Source of the DNA: Ahaetulla prasina
Lineage: Eukaryota; Chordata; Lepidosauria; Squamata; Colubridae
Direction: 5' to 3'
Assembly (NCBI RefSeq): GCF_028640845.1
Contig: NC_080540.1
Location: forward strand, 163,873,438 to 163,937,437
DNA: 64,000 nucleotides
The notes under the pieces are model-generated. The model ran no database searches. It was given only the letters and a program-made list of their open reading frames with translations, and was not told the origin of the DNA. Numbering within the stretch: position 1 is the stretch's first letter; every line of letters begins with the position of its first letter. Position numbers and translations under genes: made by a program. Of this stretch, positions 51,096 through 63,142 are shown in pieces.

Positions 51096-51098
51096 TGG

Positions 51099-51842
51099 CA
51101 GTGTTCCCCAACTTTACGTTGTGGTCCGCCGGCAGCCTGCAGAGCTGGCAGCAGAGTCAGATAGTGATGAGGCTGAGGAAGAACATGGGCCAGTCCTGGA
51201 GGCTGGGGAAGGCCCGGATGAGGACTCTGCATTAGAGGCAGAGATGGGGCCAGAGCCATCGGGGAGTGAGGTGTGGACTCCGGAGCCTCCAGAGGCTGAC
51301 AGTAGTGAGGCAGAGGAGCAGGAGGAGCCTGTTCCTAATGCACGCATGAGAAGAGCTGCCAGAAGGCAAGAGCAGCTCAAGCAAAGAGGACGACTCGGGA
51401 GTAGGGCCAAGAGATGGTTGGCCCCTCCCATAAGGCTTAAAAGACCAGCAACGGTGTTTGGGTTTTTTGACGGAAAACAATGTTGATAACCTTGTCTTAC
51501 TGCATTTATTTCTTGTCGGCGTCTTCTGCTTTTGAACTTTTGCCAAGAAAAGCCTTTGGCAGTTTGCCTAATTAGACCAAGGTTGGTGATAAGACTGAAG
51601 ACTTGTGTAATGAAGAATTTGTTTTGATTTAGTTTGGACTACGCTGAGAATGAGTTAATTCTCAGCTGTTCTAATAAAGTCTGTTTGTTTTTGAACTGAT
51701 TGTGTCTACTACTACCTACTTGGGCCTGGGTCACAACACTTTACAACTTTAAAATAGGTGAACTTCGACTCCCAGAATTCCCTAGCCAGCCAATCCTGGG
51801 AGATAAAGTCCACCTATCTAAATTACCAAGATTGGGAAACTG
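51099..51842. mobile_element. Palindromic hAT MITE split by a solo LTR
   Basis: The MITE ends CAGTGTTCCCCAACTTTAC and GATTGGGAAACTG bracket the LTR at 51118-51737. The inner arm text (CGACTCCCAGAATTCCCTAG) identifies the family. Its own flanking 8-mers do not match. Confidence 0.75.
51118..51737 (+). mobile_element. Solo LTR of an endogenous LTR retroelement
   Basis: The 620-bp block is bounded by inverted GTTGTGG/TCACAAC and direct ACTTTAC (51111-51117 and 51738-51744), part or all of which is the target duplication. An AATAAAG polyadenylation signal lies at 51672-51678. The U3-like half keeps an open frame of about 120 codons (to 51486), acidic then basic (NARMRRAARRQEQLKQRG). A related frame exists in the LTR at 63225. 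No internal region remains. Confidence 0.78.
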
Positions 51843-51844
51843 CT

Positions 51845-53308
51845 TTGACTACACTGAATCCCTCCTTCCAAGCACTGCTACCTCAATAACTCTCAGTTCA
51901 TTCCTCACTCTCTGCTGCCCTCTGAGAATTGGCCCCTTTCCTTCTCTTCCTCCACTGCTACTCATTATGTGAAATTGCCACAAATCACTACAGGTGTGTG
52001 TGAGAGAGAGCCACCTCAATTACTGGGCAGAGCAAGGTGGCAGCTTCTGAGGAGCCATGAAAACATCGAAAATTATTGTTGCTGCTGCTATTGATGACAA
52101 TGGTGCCTTTACTACCGGAAAAGGGGACTGCTGTTTGTGAGATCGTTCTGCCCGAGATGCCAAAATAATGTATTTTGATCAGAGAAGGGGATGCTTTGGC
52201 TCTCCACCTCAGAAATAATGTATAATTATTTAGCTTCCCTTGATTAAGGAGCATTAAAACAAAACCAGAACCATGCGCCATTTTGTGCTTTTTTGCTACC
52301 GCCAAGAAATTGTAGCAGACTCGCTAATTTTAGGCACAAAGTTCTAGAAACAGAGCAAGAACACTGCAAGGTACGGATTGCCTGACTCAATAGCTACTGT
52401 GCTGAAGCAGTTGGAAATCCGGATCCATTCAAAATCTACAGAAAGGATAGCTATTTCTTTGTATCTCTGCTGGTCTCACGCCTGTGGTCATGCAGGCTTT
52501 TGCAAGCTGCATTGGTCTCCCTAATCTGGAACATTAGCGGGGTTCTCAAGATTTTTGATCACAACTCAGCCTGAAAACCCTACACAGCAGAACAGCCTAA
52601 AGTCTAAACCACATTTTTCATGCAATAGGTTGACAACCCGGGAGATCAGGTCTTATTTCCTCTGTACCTTCTTCCCTAAGAAGACACAAATTTCCTTGTG
52701 CTGTCCTGAATACTGAAAGCAAAGCATGCGATATTACATCACTGGGTCTTTTGAGAAACAGAGAGCCAGAAGGTTTATACAGTAAACGTTTCAGTTGTGC
52801 CTAGCTGGGAGCCTCCTTGTAACACCATTTCCCTTTTCTTCTTGTCCTGTCCTGCTGCTGCTTCCATTCATACAACAACTTCTTTCCCTTCTAGAACATT
52901 GGGCAGATTATGACAGGACTGGTTGATTTCTACAGACTTGTCCTGTCCACTCTAGGCTCTTATTCCATTCTACCACACTTCCAGCAAACGCAGTGATAAT
53001 TGAGACCATGCATTGCATGCATTTCACATCATACATACACACACACGTACGTTAGGGAAAACACCACCACCATCATCACAACCATCACCACCACTATCAG
53101 GCACTCCAAATATTGAGATTGGTAGTCATTCTCCTATTGAAATATTAATTAACACTCCAGTGTTCTGCACATGAAAAGGCTGGCATTTGCAACAAAACCT
53201 TTAATGATAGGATTCCTGACGTCAGTTAAGGCAGATTAATACATGAAGGAATTGTCCTGAGAGAGCAACGGCTAAGGCATAATCTGCTTGCAGATCTGGG
53301 CTGCCTCA
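51845..53308. other. No gene or repeat recognised
   Basis: No exon-like segment was found. A short AC stretch lies at 53036-53045. Confidence 0.3.
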
Positions 53309-53315
53309 GGGTCCT

Positions 53316-53405
53316 TCCTTCCTTCTTCCTTCCTTCCTTCCTTCCTTCCTTCCTTCCTTCCTTCCTTCCTTCCTTCCTTCCTTCTTTCTTTCTTTCTTTC
53401 TTTCT
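53316..53405 (+). repeat. (CTTC)n/(CTTT)n microsatellite
   Basis: About 17 CTTC/CCTT units followed by 5-6 CTTT units. Confidence 0.95.
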
Positions 53406-53599
53406 CTGCATTCCACAAAAAGTTTGAGCAATGTTGTAAAGAATGCTTGTGTGCAAGCAGACAGCTCCTCTTTCTATATCCACAGAAAACAGATACTTCT
53501 AAAAATTTAAAACTACAACCTGGAAGCATTATTATTACTAAGTTTTTTTTCCCTAATAATTCTATGGAAATTTACACAGATAAGACTAATTCTACCTAC

Positions 53600-54750
53600 A
53601 TAGTATAGAAATATATTTTTAATAAAAAAAATAAAAGAGCAGAAACATTTTTAAAAAGGGACAAGAAAGAAAAAGGAGGAAAACAAACCTCACTCTTCAT
53701 TCCCAGCAAGTATAATCAACATTAACAACTTATCATTATTTCTTAAAGGAAAACCAAACATCTTCTCATCCTCATAACTCATCCCATTCTCTAAAAAACT
53801 ATCTCTAAAACCTCATTTCTTCATATTAATCAGCAAATCTATTATCATAAATAACAACATACACCGTAACTATTAACAAACTGTAGCTAGTAAACCCAAT
53901 TCAAATCCTCCCTTTTATATTTATATTTACATTTCTATTAAAACATATCGCCTCATTTTCTCTTTAAATAAACAAAATCATAAGATATCATCAGCCACCC
54001 CCAGTAAAAAAACCAGTGAACATTATTAGAAACAGCATCCCATTATTTTAGCCTTGATCAAATAAACCAGTTTTATACTCATTCTTCTTTCTCCCAAGTA
54101 TTTTTGGATTCATAAAAAAAAAAAGTGGTGACATTTGCTTTCTCAAAGTCTCTTTGTCTCCTCTCTCAGTAACTCTCTTTAGTAACCCTTCCTCATTCTT
54201 TTGTAAAAATAAATAATTTTAAAATGTCCTGTGCCATTTATCAAAACTCTCCTTTAAAATAGCCATGTGGTGCCCTCTAGTGTCCAACCTTCAAAGTCAT
54301 CTTATCAGTTATTTTGAAATATAAACATTTCCCAAAAGAAAGTTTTCTTTCAATTAACCAAGACTTAAACTTTCCAAAAGCCAACATTAGTCATACTTTT
54401 GCTATATATTCCTCCTACTCATAATGTTTAATACAAATCTTTAAAGTTGTAGTTAAACTTTTTTTTAACAGATTGAAGAAAACTTCCCAAGCTAAAGATC
54501 AATCTTTAAGAACACAATTAAATCCAAAGTGATTAAGAAATGAGCCTTAGTCAAACTCAAGAGTCTGTAAAGACATGATCTAATCCCACAACTCCCAGCT
54601 GATAAACCAGCTGCAAAAATGCAGTACTTGCTGTCTGCTCATAAATAGCTGTCTGAAGTACACATGTGTAATCTTGCAATTGCTCCTTATTCTGGAGGGA
54701 TTCCAACAGCCCAAAACCTACATTTGAATGCCATTTTTAATGGCAATGTG
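53600..54750 (-). other. AT-rich, possibly LINE-derived noncoding DNA
   Basis: A leading T/A-rich stretch and strand asymmetry (few G on the plus strand) resemble a reversed LINE 3' UTR, but no coding remnant or target duplication was found. Confidence 0.3.
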
Positions 54751-56509
54751 TCTCTCTATTGTTGAGGGACATTGGTTTATCATAGGGACTCAATGGAAGC
54801 TCTCTGCTATTATTACTATTAATGAAGTTATTTACATGGTCTACCAGATAATTGTGACTGAATTTTGACAAGGATCTAAGATATCTCAAGATATCAATGT
54901 AATGTATATGTGCAATTTTTTGGTCATTAGTATGTGGAGATTCTGTCCATTTCTGTTGTGTCGAAGTGCTTCCCAGATTTTTGGTTCGACACCTAATGTA
55001 TCAGCCATTATTGGCATCACAACTCCTTTCTTTTTCCCCCACATTCATTGGATCCTTATTTGAAAGTCTTCATATTTCCTCATTTTTTAATAATTCATTC
55101 TCATTGAAATTCCTTCTATGTTCTAATTATACATTGTCAGTTACTCATACTTATGTCTTGGTAATCAAGTCATATTTGGCTTATTATGATCTAAATATTT
55201 ATCATATTTCTCCTCAGAGGACAGTGGGTCAATACAAATTCCTGTGTAAAGAAATGTATACAGAAATGGTAGATAGGTATATAGAAATATTTGTAGGCCT
55301 GTGGGGGAATAAATGAAGAAAAGCACAAGAGGGAAGATTGATGAGTGTTACTACATTTGAAGCTGCCTTCCCACAATACCAACAAAATTAAAGAGGATGA
55401 CGGGTAAAATCAATCATTTATTTTGGTCCTCGGCCAGCACTGAAGTATAACATAAAACCCACAAAATTGCCATGAAATAACTATCCCTTTGGAGAATAGC
55501 GATATTCTAGGTCATTCTGACTGTGCATTAAAAGACATGAGAATGAACAAGAAGGATTTTTTAAAAACAACAACAACAACAAAGGCTGAAAACGGACAAG
55601 CCTGTCACTTAAGATGTCCACCCAGGTTGTAATACTTGTCTGAAACCGGCCTGATAGAGGGAGATCAAGGGGAAGAGAGGTCATCAAATCTTCTTCTCCA
55701 TGCTTGTTCTGTTGCTGCTACATTTGATGGCTAGCAAGTGACGTCCTCCTCCCCCACGACATCTCCTCACATTCTCACTCATGGCTGACCTGGTGACCAC
55801 GATTTAGGATCCTTAGAAAGCTAATGAGTAAACTGGCTTTCTGCCTTCTTTGCAGGAACCGCAGGGTGGGGAGACAGAGGGAATGTCTCACCCCTGGAAC
55901 ACCCTCATTGACAACCCCAAACGACTAGCAACAATGGGAGAATTTTTTTTTAAAATAAAAAAAAAAGCCAGATTTGGGGAGGTGGTTCCATTCAGCATTT
56001 TCTATGTCTAAAAATAGTCCCATCCTGTGGTCCTTTTCAATTGAATATAAAAAAAATTCCAGCTCTCTATAAATCTACCTTCTTCCCCTATTTCATGTAT
56101 ACACATCCAGTCTTTATCTGAGCTGAATGGAACTATGATAAAAGAGAATGAAAGGAGACAACCGCAGGGAACTGAAGGCCCATCGTCCACCTGCCTCTTC
56201 TGTTGCGTTCTTCATGGGGAAGAAGCAGAGTTGATCAGCCTTTCCAGCCAGAGAATTCTCCCCCTGTAATCGTTTTGTATTCAGGTAAAAACAGGACCAT
56301 GCCTCTCCAAAATAACACCTGATTACCCTTCTCAAGTCTTTCTTCTAAGTCAGCATAGAAAACCTGCTGCCATGAAGTGTCTCGGTGTCCTTACCGTGCC
56401 TGGCCTGACTCTGGCCCAATTGCTTGGGAGGACTAGGATAGTGTGAGGGCTTAATATGGCTTACCATCCACTTTTAACTAGCAGCAGAATGGCAATATTC
56501 CAGAATGGG
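54751..56509. other. No gene or repeat recognised
   Basis: A short (AAC)n lies at 55567-55581. A plus-strand frame at 54966-55316 (116 codons) has no family features. Confidence 0.3.
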
Positions 56510-56517
56510 AGCTAGAG

Positions 56518-56633
56518 CAGGGGTCTCCAACCTTGGCAACTTTAAGACTTGTGGACTTCAACTCCCAAGATTCCTCAGCCAGCTTTGCTTTGAAGTCCAC
56601 AAGTCTTAAAGTTGCCAAGGTTGGAGACCCCTG
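56518..56633. mobile_element. Palindromic hAT MITE, centre deleted
   Basis: The 116-bp copy lacks part of the central hairpin. It is flanked by identical AGCTAGAG (56510-56517 and 56634-56641). Confidence 0.92.
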
Positions 56634-56656
56634 AGCTAGAGGATCTCTCTAGAAGA

Positions 56657-56683
56657 GCAGAGAGAGAGAGAGAGAGAGAGAGA
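56657..56683 (+). repeat. (GA)n microsatellite
   Basis: A short perfect GA run. Confidence 0.9.
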
Positions 56684-56689
56684 TCAAGA

Positions 56690-57395
56690 CCTTTCAAGAT
56701 TTCAAGCCACCTACATATACACAAATATATCAGCTGAGGGACCAAAGGCTCGTGCCTAGTGCTTCCAACATTTTATTTTTCAGTGAGCATCACTAAGAAA
56801 TGAAGATCAGTTTTCAGAACCGTATCTTCTTACTCAGCCTTAATTTTCTGCTTCACACTCTGATTTCCCCCAAATTAAGCTCCCAGTGGTCCCATCCATC
56901 TTGAATTCAAGCTATTAAAATGATAGGATAATAATGGTAGCGTTGAACTTGTCTGTTCTGCTAAATTTTCTGTATGTATAGCAGGCAGGATTGCTTCATG
57001 TCTCTCCCCAATTTAATGGGCTTTGGGTCCCTCTTTCTCCACTGCTTCCTGTAGCATAAAGCTATATAAACCTAATAAATAAAATAAAATATAGAACATG
57101 GATATTGGAAGTGAAGGAGAAGGAAAGAATGTCCTATAGTTCTCTGACTGCCATCGGATCTTCAGCTGGGTTTGAAATATCTGATGGGGGAGATCTGATT
57201 TCTAAAAAAACTAAGGCACCCCAAATTATAGTTCATATAATCATAAACATAGAAATTAACAGCCCAATTTTCTGGATTTACTTTGAAAACTTGAATTATT
57301 CCCTATTAAATATGTTTAAAATTGCATTTCAAGCATTGTTTTGAAAGAGATTCAGTGTATACATGATAAGATTTTTCTGCCCAGTTCTTGGAGGA
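56690..57395. other. No gene or repeat recognised
   Basis: No supported feature. Confidence 0.3.
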
Positions 57396-57397
57396 AT

Positions 57398-57545
57398 CCC
57401 CAGACAACCATAGCTGATCTTGCAAAACTAAGCAAACTGGGATCTGATTAGGAAATCTTAGAGTTGTAAACTAGACTTAGAAGCCAAACAGGAGTCACTG
57501 GGGAAAAGGCACGGAGAAAACCATTTCCATAGCAAAAGTCTATTG
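57398..57545 (+). mobile_element. 5S rRNA-like SINE fragment
   Basis: AGCTGATCTTGCAAAACTAAG and GGGATCTGATTAGGAAATC resemble the central 5S promoter region. A tail reading GGAAAAGGCACGGAGAAAAC follows. Confidence 0.45.
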
Positions 57546-58860
57546 CATATTTCATTATTTCACTACGAATATCTCCTCTTTCACCTAGTATGGACTGGGT
57601 ATTGCAACTTCAGTTTGGTATTGAAATATATGGTCCTGTCACCACAGTATAAATTAATCCTCTGAGTATTTCCCAAATGCAGGGAGATGTTCCCAACAAA
57701 TCATTTGTGGGTGATCCTCTACAGAGTAGGCCAATGAAGCATAACTGAAATAGCGAACAGTGAAGTTCTGCCGCCCACTTTCACAAATGGTTTGGCAAGA
57801 AGCTTTGCAAGAGGAATCTCCCTAAATATGAAGGTGGAGGAATTCGAGATTTGATCCATCATGCCAACCAAAAGCAGAAGGGAAAAAAAAAAACACAGCC
57901 ATCTGCCTATGTTACTACAAACATGTTTTCCTTTCAACGAAGCCAAGCAGAACATCAATAAAAGATGGCACTCTGTGCTTGTGTGGGTGTCAACAGCAGG
58001 GTGTGTGTGTGTGTGTTTGGGTTTGTGTGCAGTCAGGAAGGCAAAGCAGACTGCTTTTCAACAAGGTTCTTTAATTAGAAAATTTTGGGGTTTTGTTTTT
58101 AAGAAATCTGATGCTAGAAATGGGATACTGTTCTCCCTCTCAGCAACCTGTGCCTTTAATTTAACATATATATTTTTTACTTCTCTGTATCTTACAGGAC
58201 CAGAATTGGTTTATATCGTTTTCTTGGTACCTGTCAGGTTGGAAGGCCAAACAGGGCTTTCCTGTCTACTCACAGGCAGAAGAGATAAAAGATTACTTTG
58301 CAAAACCTAAACGAAATGAATATTAAGGCTCAGGGGAATCTTCCAGAAAAGAATCTTGCAATCTTTTATCCTTCTGAAATAGGGCCTTGAATCTGTTGTC
58401 TGAGGTAACCAACTCGTGGAATGTTGGGAATATTTTCAAAGAGAATAAATCCCGCCGAATAATGAAAAGAAGAGATATGCAGCAATGAAAAAAAAAACAA
58501 AATAATTGAAATGAAAGCTGATCTTGGCTCCATCACATTCTGAGGGAGGACATTTTATGACTCTTGTTTGGAAGTATCCCAGGATCTGATGAGGATAATT
58601 CCCTTCAAGGCATCCTCACACCCACATAGAGTAGCATTTGCTTTACTGGATTTCAGCATAATTTTATCATTTGGGCAGAGCGTCTAATGCTTGGGCAATC
58701 ACAAGATGCCAATCTCTTCTAGATACTGAAGCTGGCTAAGACAATCCATCCCATCTCACCAAGACTCTAGTTCTTGAATCCAGAAAGCCCTTTCAAAACA
58801 ATTCACATAGAAATGTTCCCTTTCTTCTTGGAAACTGCCTAAATTTTAAGAAACTGTTAC
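57546..58860. other. No gene recognised
   Basis: A short (TG)n lies at 58000-58028. No supported coding segment; a 149-codon frame at 57861-58310 crosses it and is probably fortuitous. Confidence 0.3.
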
Positions 58861-58864
58861 GAGA

Positions 58865-59058
58865 TCATCCCAAAGGTGCTTTTTCAAGAGGCAAGTGGAC
58901 TTTGTTTTTCCATGAAGACGTTTAGCTTCTCATCCAAGAAGCTGCTTCAGTCAGAACTGAAGATTGAGGAAGCTTCTTGAATGAGAAGCAAAATGTCTTC
59001 ATGGAAAAACAAAGTCCACTTGCCTTTTGAGACCTTTGGGACAGGACCTTTGGGATGA
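58865..59058. mobile_element. Palindromic Penelope-like repeat, family B
   Basis: The arms 58865-58950 and 58957-59055 are inverted copies around TCAGAA. The right arm has CTGAAGA (58957-58963), stem II GCTTCT/AGAAGC (58972-58977 and 58984-58989), then AAA, ATGT and C (58997). A 7-bp insertion precedes stem II. The same unit occurs at 42765-42975 and 61758-61885. Confidence 0.65.
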
Positions 59059-59107
59059 CTGAGAATCTTCATAGACATGTTACGAGATCAGTTTCAAAAT
59101 TAAGGCT

Positions 59108-59190
59108 CCAGGTAGTAATTCTCACCTTCTTTAAAATTCCCAAAAAATTCCAGGTAATAACTCTCCCCTTCTTTAAAATTCACAAAAAAA
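59108..59190 (+). repeat. Two tandem copies of a roughly 44-bp unit
   Basis: CCAGGTARTAA and CCTTCTTTAAAATTC occur twice in register. Confidence 0.75.
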
Positions 59191-59303
59191 TAAATAAATT
59201 TAAGCAGCGGACAGCTTACAACTAAATATTTGAAAAGTCTCAAGACTTTTGTCACACCTGAAGAAAAACACCACGGTGTCCCGTCACCCCCAGTACTCCA
59301 AAT

Positions 59304-59492
59304 CAGGGGTGAAATGCTCCCGGATCGGACCAGATCATGTGATCCGGTAGCAACTGAGGCCAGTAGTTCAGCAATCCGGTAGCGATGGCGGAGCAAAGCT
59401 CTGCCCACCCACCCGGGTGTCATTACTTCCTGGTTTTAACGCGGCGCATGCACTTCTGGACTGGTAAGGAAGGTAAGTAGATTTCACCCCTG
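59304..59492. mobile_element. Non-autonomous hAT element, 189 bp
   Basis: The ends CAGGGGTGAAATGC and GATTTCACCCCTG are flanked by identical CTCCAAAT (59296-59303 and 59493-59500). Confidence 0.9.
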
Positions 59493-59500
59493 CTCCAAAT

Positions 59501-60165
59501 GGAGTCAACATTTTAACTATGTTTCCTGTATCACTGGTACCAACTCTGATTTTTAGAGTATTTCCCACCAACCTACATGGCACACTAGATAAAGGTTAGC
59601 CTGCCTTGCTGCGTAAGAAAACCAGCTCCAACCAATTTAGAAGAAGAATGTTCACAGAGATACAAATTCTTGAGCCCAAGGAAAGCAGAAAGCACGATGG
59701 AAAGTGGCTTTTGATGAAGAGCAACATCTATCATATCTGGGATTACAGGCAAGGAGAAAGAGAGTAGCTTTCAAGGAAGTTTGAGGATCAATATCTCTTA
59801 TTTTTAAAATTAGCCACTAAACTCATAGCACTCCACCATGTTCTTTTTATTGCTCTTTCTTTTTTGCACCCACTAACACATTTGCTACATTTTTTTCCCA
59901 TGGGAAAAGAAAAAAAATATTTATGAAATAGGACTGTTTTATAAAAGGAATTAGAAGAATAAGGAATGTTAGATACTATACCAAACTGGATAGTTTCAAA
60001 AGTTGAAATTAACTCTGCCCCCCACCCTCCCCGCCATACTTAAGAAATATGTATCAGTAGCATAAAATGGAATGTTCAAAGCAAACACAACAAAGCTTTT
60101 ACTCCATTTATTGTCCCACCCCGAACCAACAAAAAGCATAAGAAATGAAAAGCTAGTAATAAAAA
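59501..60165. other. No gene or repeat recognised
   Basis: No supported feature. Confidence 0.3.
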
Positions 60166-60167
60166 AA

Positions 60168-60171
60168 AGGT

Positions 60172-60215
<44 letters not shown>
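60168..60215 (+). repeat. (TG)n microsatellite
   Basis: About 20 TG units. Confidence 0.95.
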
Positions 60216-60703
60216 AGTATGTTAAAAAGCATTATAATTTATGATATGACAATGTGAAAAACCCAGAGAAAGAAAACTAAGGGAGAAATGTAGGGATGAA
60301 AAATATTCATCATTTCTCTCTTTAAATATTAAAGCTAGCAAAAATTCCTATCGGAGGAAAATTATTTGTTTACTTATGGCTCCAGACCAGACCAATAATA
60401 TACAAATACAGCATAAGTAGGTATCGGCTGATTCTGCAAGAACTTGGCAAATTTCATTCACAACTATATTTATAGCTACACGTATATCTATATGTACAAT
60501 CTATCTATATATATCTATATGTACATCTACATCTTTACATCTCTACGTCTGTTTCTTTATTCTGTGTTTCTTATATTGTTACCTGTTTTTAGTGGTTTAA
60601 TGATTTCTAAACCATTTGCTGGGTGTTGAGCAGGATATAAATTTAACAAATTACTGTTATTAACTATACCTCAATATAGATGATATTCATTCTTCTAAAC
60701 ATA
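60216..60703. other. No gene recognised; TATC-rich stretch
   Basis: Degenerate TATC/TACA units occupy about 60465-60550. Confidence 0.35.
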
Positions 60704-60711
60704 CCCACAAT

Positions 60712-60879
60712 CAGGGGTGGGTTCTAATTGTCTTTACTACCGATTTGCAACAGGACTGTGCAGGCTTCTGTACATGCGCAGATCACACATGATGACGTCG
60801 TGGCGGGTGGGCGGAGCCTCCCGCCGGTTTTACTACCAGTTCTATAGAACCGGACCAAACCAGGAACAACCCACTACTG
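60712..60879. mobile_element. Non-autonomous hAT element, 168 bp
   Basis: The ends CAGGGGTGGGTTC and AACCCACTACTG are flanked by identical CCCACAAT (60704-60711 and 60880-60887). Confidence 0.9.
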
Positions 60880-60887
60880 CCCACAAT

Positions 60888-61750
60888 AATGCAAGGTTTT
60901 GAAAAACTTCACTTAAAATTCCAGAGTTAATTATATCTAGTGAACAATGTATAATGTCTTTATTTCACTTGCCCATAATGTCAAACATCTCAGTTCAGAT
61001 CCCAATCAGTGTAGATATTTTAAAAAGTCCAAAAAGCTATCAGGATTTATTTCCCATTGATTTTAACCTGAGAACAACCTGAATTTACGGTCAGTGTAGC
61101 ACTTTCCTTTCTTCTAGAACATGAATTTGTGTGTTAGATCTTTTCAAAATCTTTCGTTTTTGTTTAATAAAAAGATATATGCAAATTCTTTTGAAAATAT
61201 GCAAACTCAAACGAAGCCTGACATGTAGCAGCAGTACAAAGCTACACACACAATTGTGAAACATGAGACAAATATCCCACCTCTCCGACAAACAAGCCAC
61301 CCCAAGCTTTATACAGAGTGGATACATCTGCCTTAGGCAGCTTTCTGGTTTTCTTTTGAACCTTGTTAATCCGATGTAAGAAACAGCCAATCATTAATGA
61401 ATCCATTCTTTTTTTAGAAAAAAAGAGATTTAAAGCTTTGCAGTAGCCAGTTTCTAGCAGGAATCACTGAGCTATCTCTATTTTCTTGATCAAACACATG
61501 ATCAAACCTCAGTGTGTGCAATGGACTAACAACGGGAACCCCCTAACATTACTGTATTTATTGCAATGCTGCTAGGGAGCAAAAAAGAGTTATGGACAGC
61601 ACTACTCCAGAGGAAAGATCCTTCTCTATCCCACACAGTTTCTCCCATGTCATCCTGCCTCCTGCAATTGCTATAAATCTCATGAGAGCAGGCAAGACAG
61701 GAGAACCAAAATACCTTCTTCTCTGTAGTATCAGTGTTAAGAATGACCCA
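60888..61750. other. No gene or repeat recognised
   Basis: No supported feature. Confidence 0.3.
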
Positions 61751-61757
61751 AATATTA

Positions 61758-61885
61758 TGGGACTGCTAAATGTTTATGGAGATTCTCAGTCATCCAGGTC
61801 ATGGTTGTCCCCAAGGTGCTTTTTCAAGAGGTAATTGGACAGAAATTCCAGTTGTCTCTTGAAAAAGCACCTTAGGGATATGGGA
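61758..61885. mobile_element. Penelope-like repeat, family B, core deleted
   Basis: Outer segments of the family B palindrome (AGATTCTCAGTCATCCAGG, CAAGGTGCTTTTTCAAGAGG and its inverse) are present, but the central hammerhead part is missing. Confidence 0.55.
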
Positions 61886-62039
61886 CTGCTAGGTAGACTT
61901 AAATAAACCTTTCACCATGTTGACTGGGAATTCTGGGTGATGCAATTCCCTCTGGCCAAGAAACAAAACTGGCTATATAGCCAACTTCAGAAACCGCTAC
62001 AAAAATATATGCAACCAAATAAAGATTGAATGCACCAAT

Positions 62040-63142
62040 TACCACACCAAACAAGAAGACCTTCTGCGCACAAAATCCAATCGTGCTTTTTATAATTTTG
62101 TGAACAACAAACTTAAAGACTTGAGATTCATCCCACCACTAAAAGGATCTAATGGCAAAGAATATAATGATGAAACAATTAAAGCAAACCTCTTCAACAC
62201 ATTCTTCGGCTCAGTCTTTGTTAACAGTAATGGCTCATACCCAACATTCCCCAGTCGTACCAACAATGTGTACAACGACCAAACACAAATAGATTTCACA
62301 GAAGATAATGTTGAAAAGGCCCTTCGCAAACTGAAACCATCTCTATCTATTGGACCTGATAGTCTAAGCTTTCCACTAATATAGCAGAACCCCTAAGCAT
62401 AATCTTTGAAAAAGCTTTCACGACCAGCTCCCTTCCCAAACTTTGGTCACTAGACACGATCATCCCTGTCTTCAAAAAAGGAGACCCCAGCCTAGTTGAA
62501 AATTATAGACCAATTTCTTTATGCTGCATCACCTGCAAAGTAATGGAATCAATCATCAACCAATCCATTACCCTCCATCTAGAACAACCTACTTTCTAAT
62601 AAACAATTTGGTTTCAGAAAAAAAATATCCTGTAATTTACAACTTCTTCACTGCAAAAACATATGGACTACAAATCTTGATCAGGGCAAAGCAATAGACG
62701 CAATTTACATAGACTTCTGTATAGCTTTTGACTCAGTGGTACATGACAAACTTCTCCTAAAACTAAAATCCTACGGCATCTCTGGACCCCTCCACAATTG
62801 GATAACAGTGTTCCTGTCAAACAGACAACAAGTGGTCAAAATAGGCAGTGCCCTATCAAATCCTGTTCCTGTCAATAGCGGCGTTCCCCAAGGCAGTGTT
62901 CTTGAACCAACACTCTTCATATTATACATTAATGATCTCTGTGACCATATTATAAGTAATTGTGTTCTCTTCGCTGACAATGTTAAACTATTTACTGCCA
63001 ACAATACAACTACCCTTTAAAAAGACCTTGACTTTGTGTCGGAATGGTCAAAAACTTGGCAACTCCAAATTTCAACCAGCAAATGCTCTGTCTTACACAT
63101 TGGAAAAAAGAATCTGAACACTAAATACAAGCTCGATGGACA
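62040..63142 (+). pseudogene. CR1 ORF2 reverse-transcriptase fragment
   Basis: The upstream part has FYNFVNNKLKDLRF and GPDSLSFPL, then a stop at 62382. After shifts, ENYRPISLCCITCKVMES (about 62500) and DFCIAFDSVVHDKLL follow. NSGVPQGSVLEPTLFILYIN is the conserved motif before the active site. The FADD box reads FADN at about 62971-62982, losing a catalytic aspartate. A stop at 63018-63020 ends that frame. The polymerase is therefore dead. Confidence 0.88.

Noticed and set aside
51121..51486. A host gene encoding an acidic protein
   Set aside because: The frame lies entirely within an LTR bounded by direct repeats and has a relative in a second LTR.
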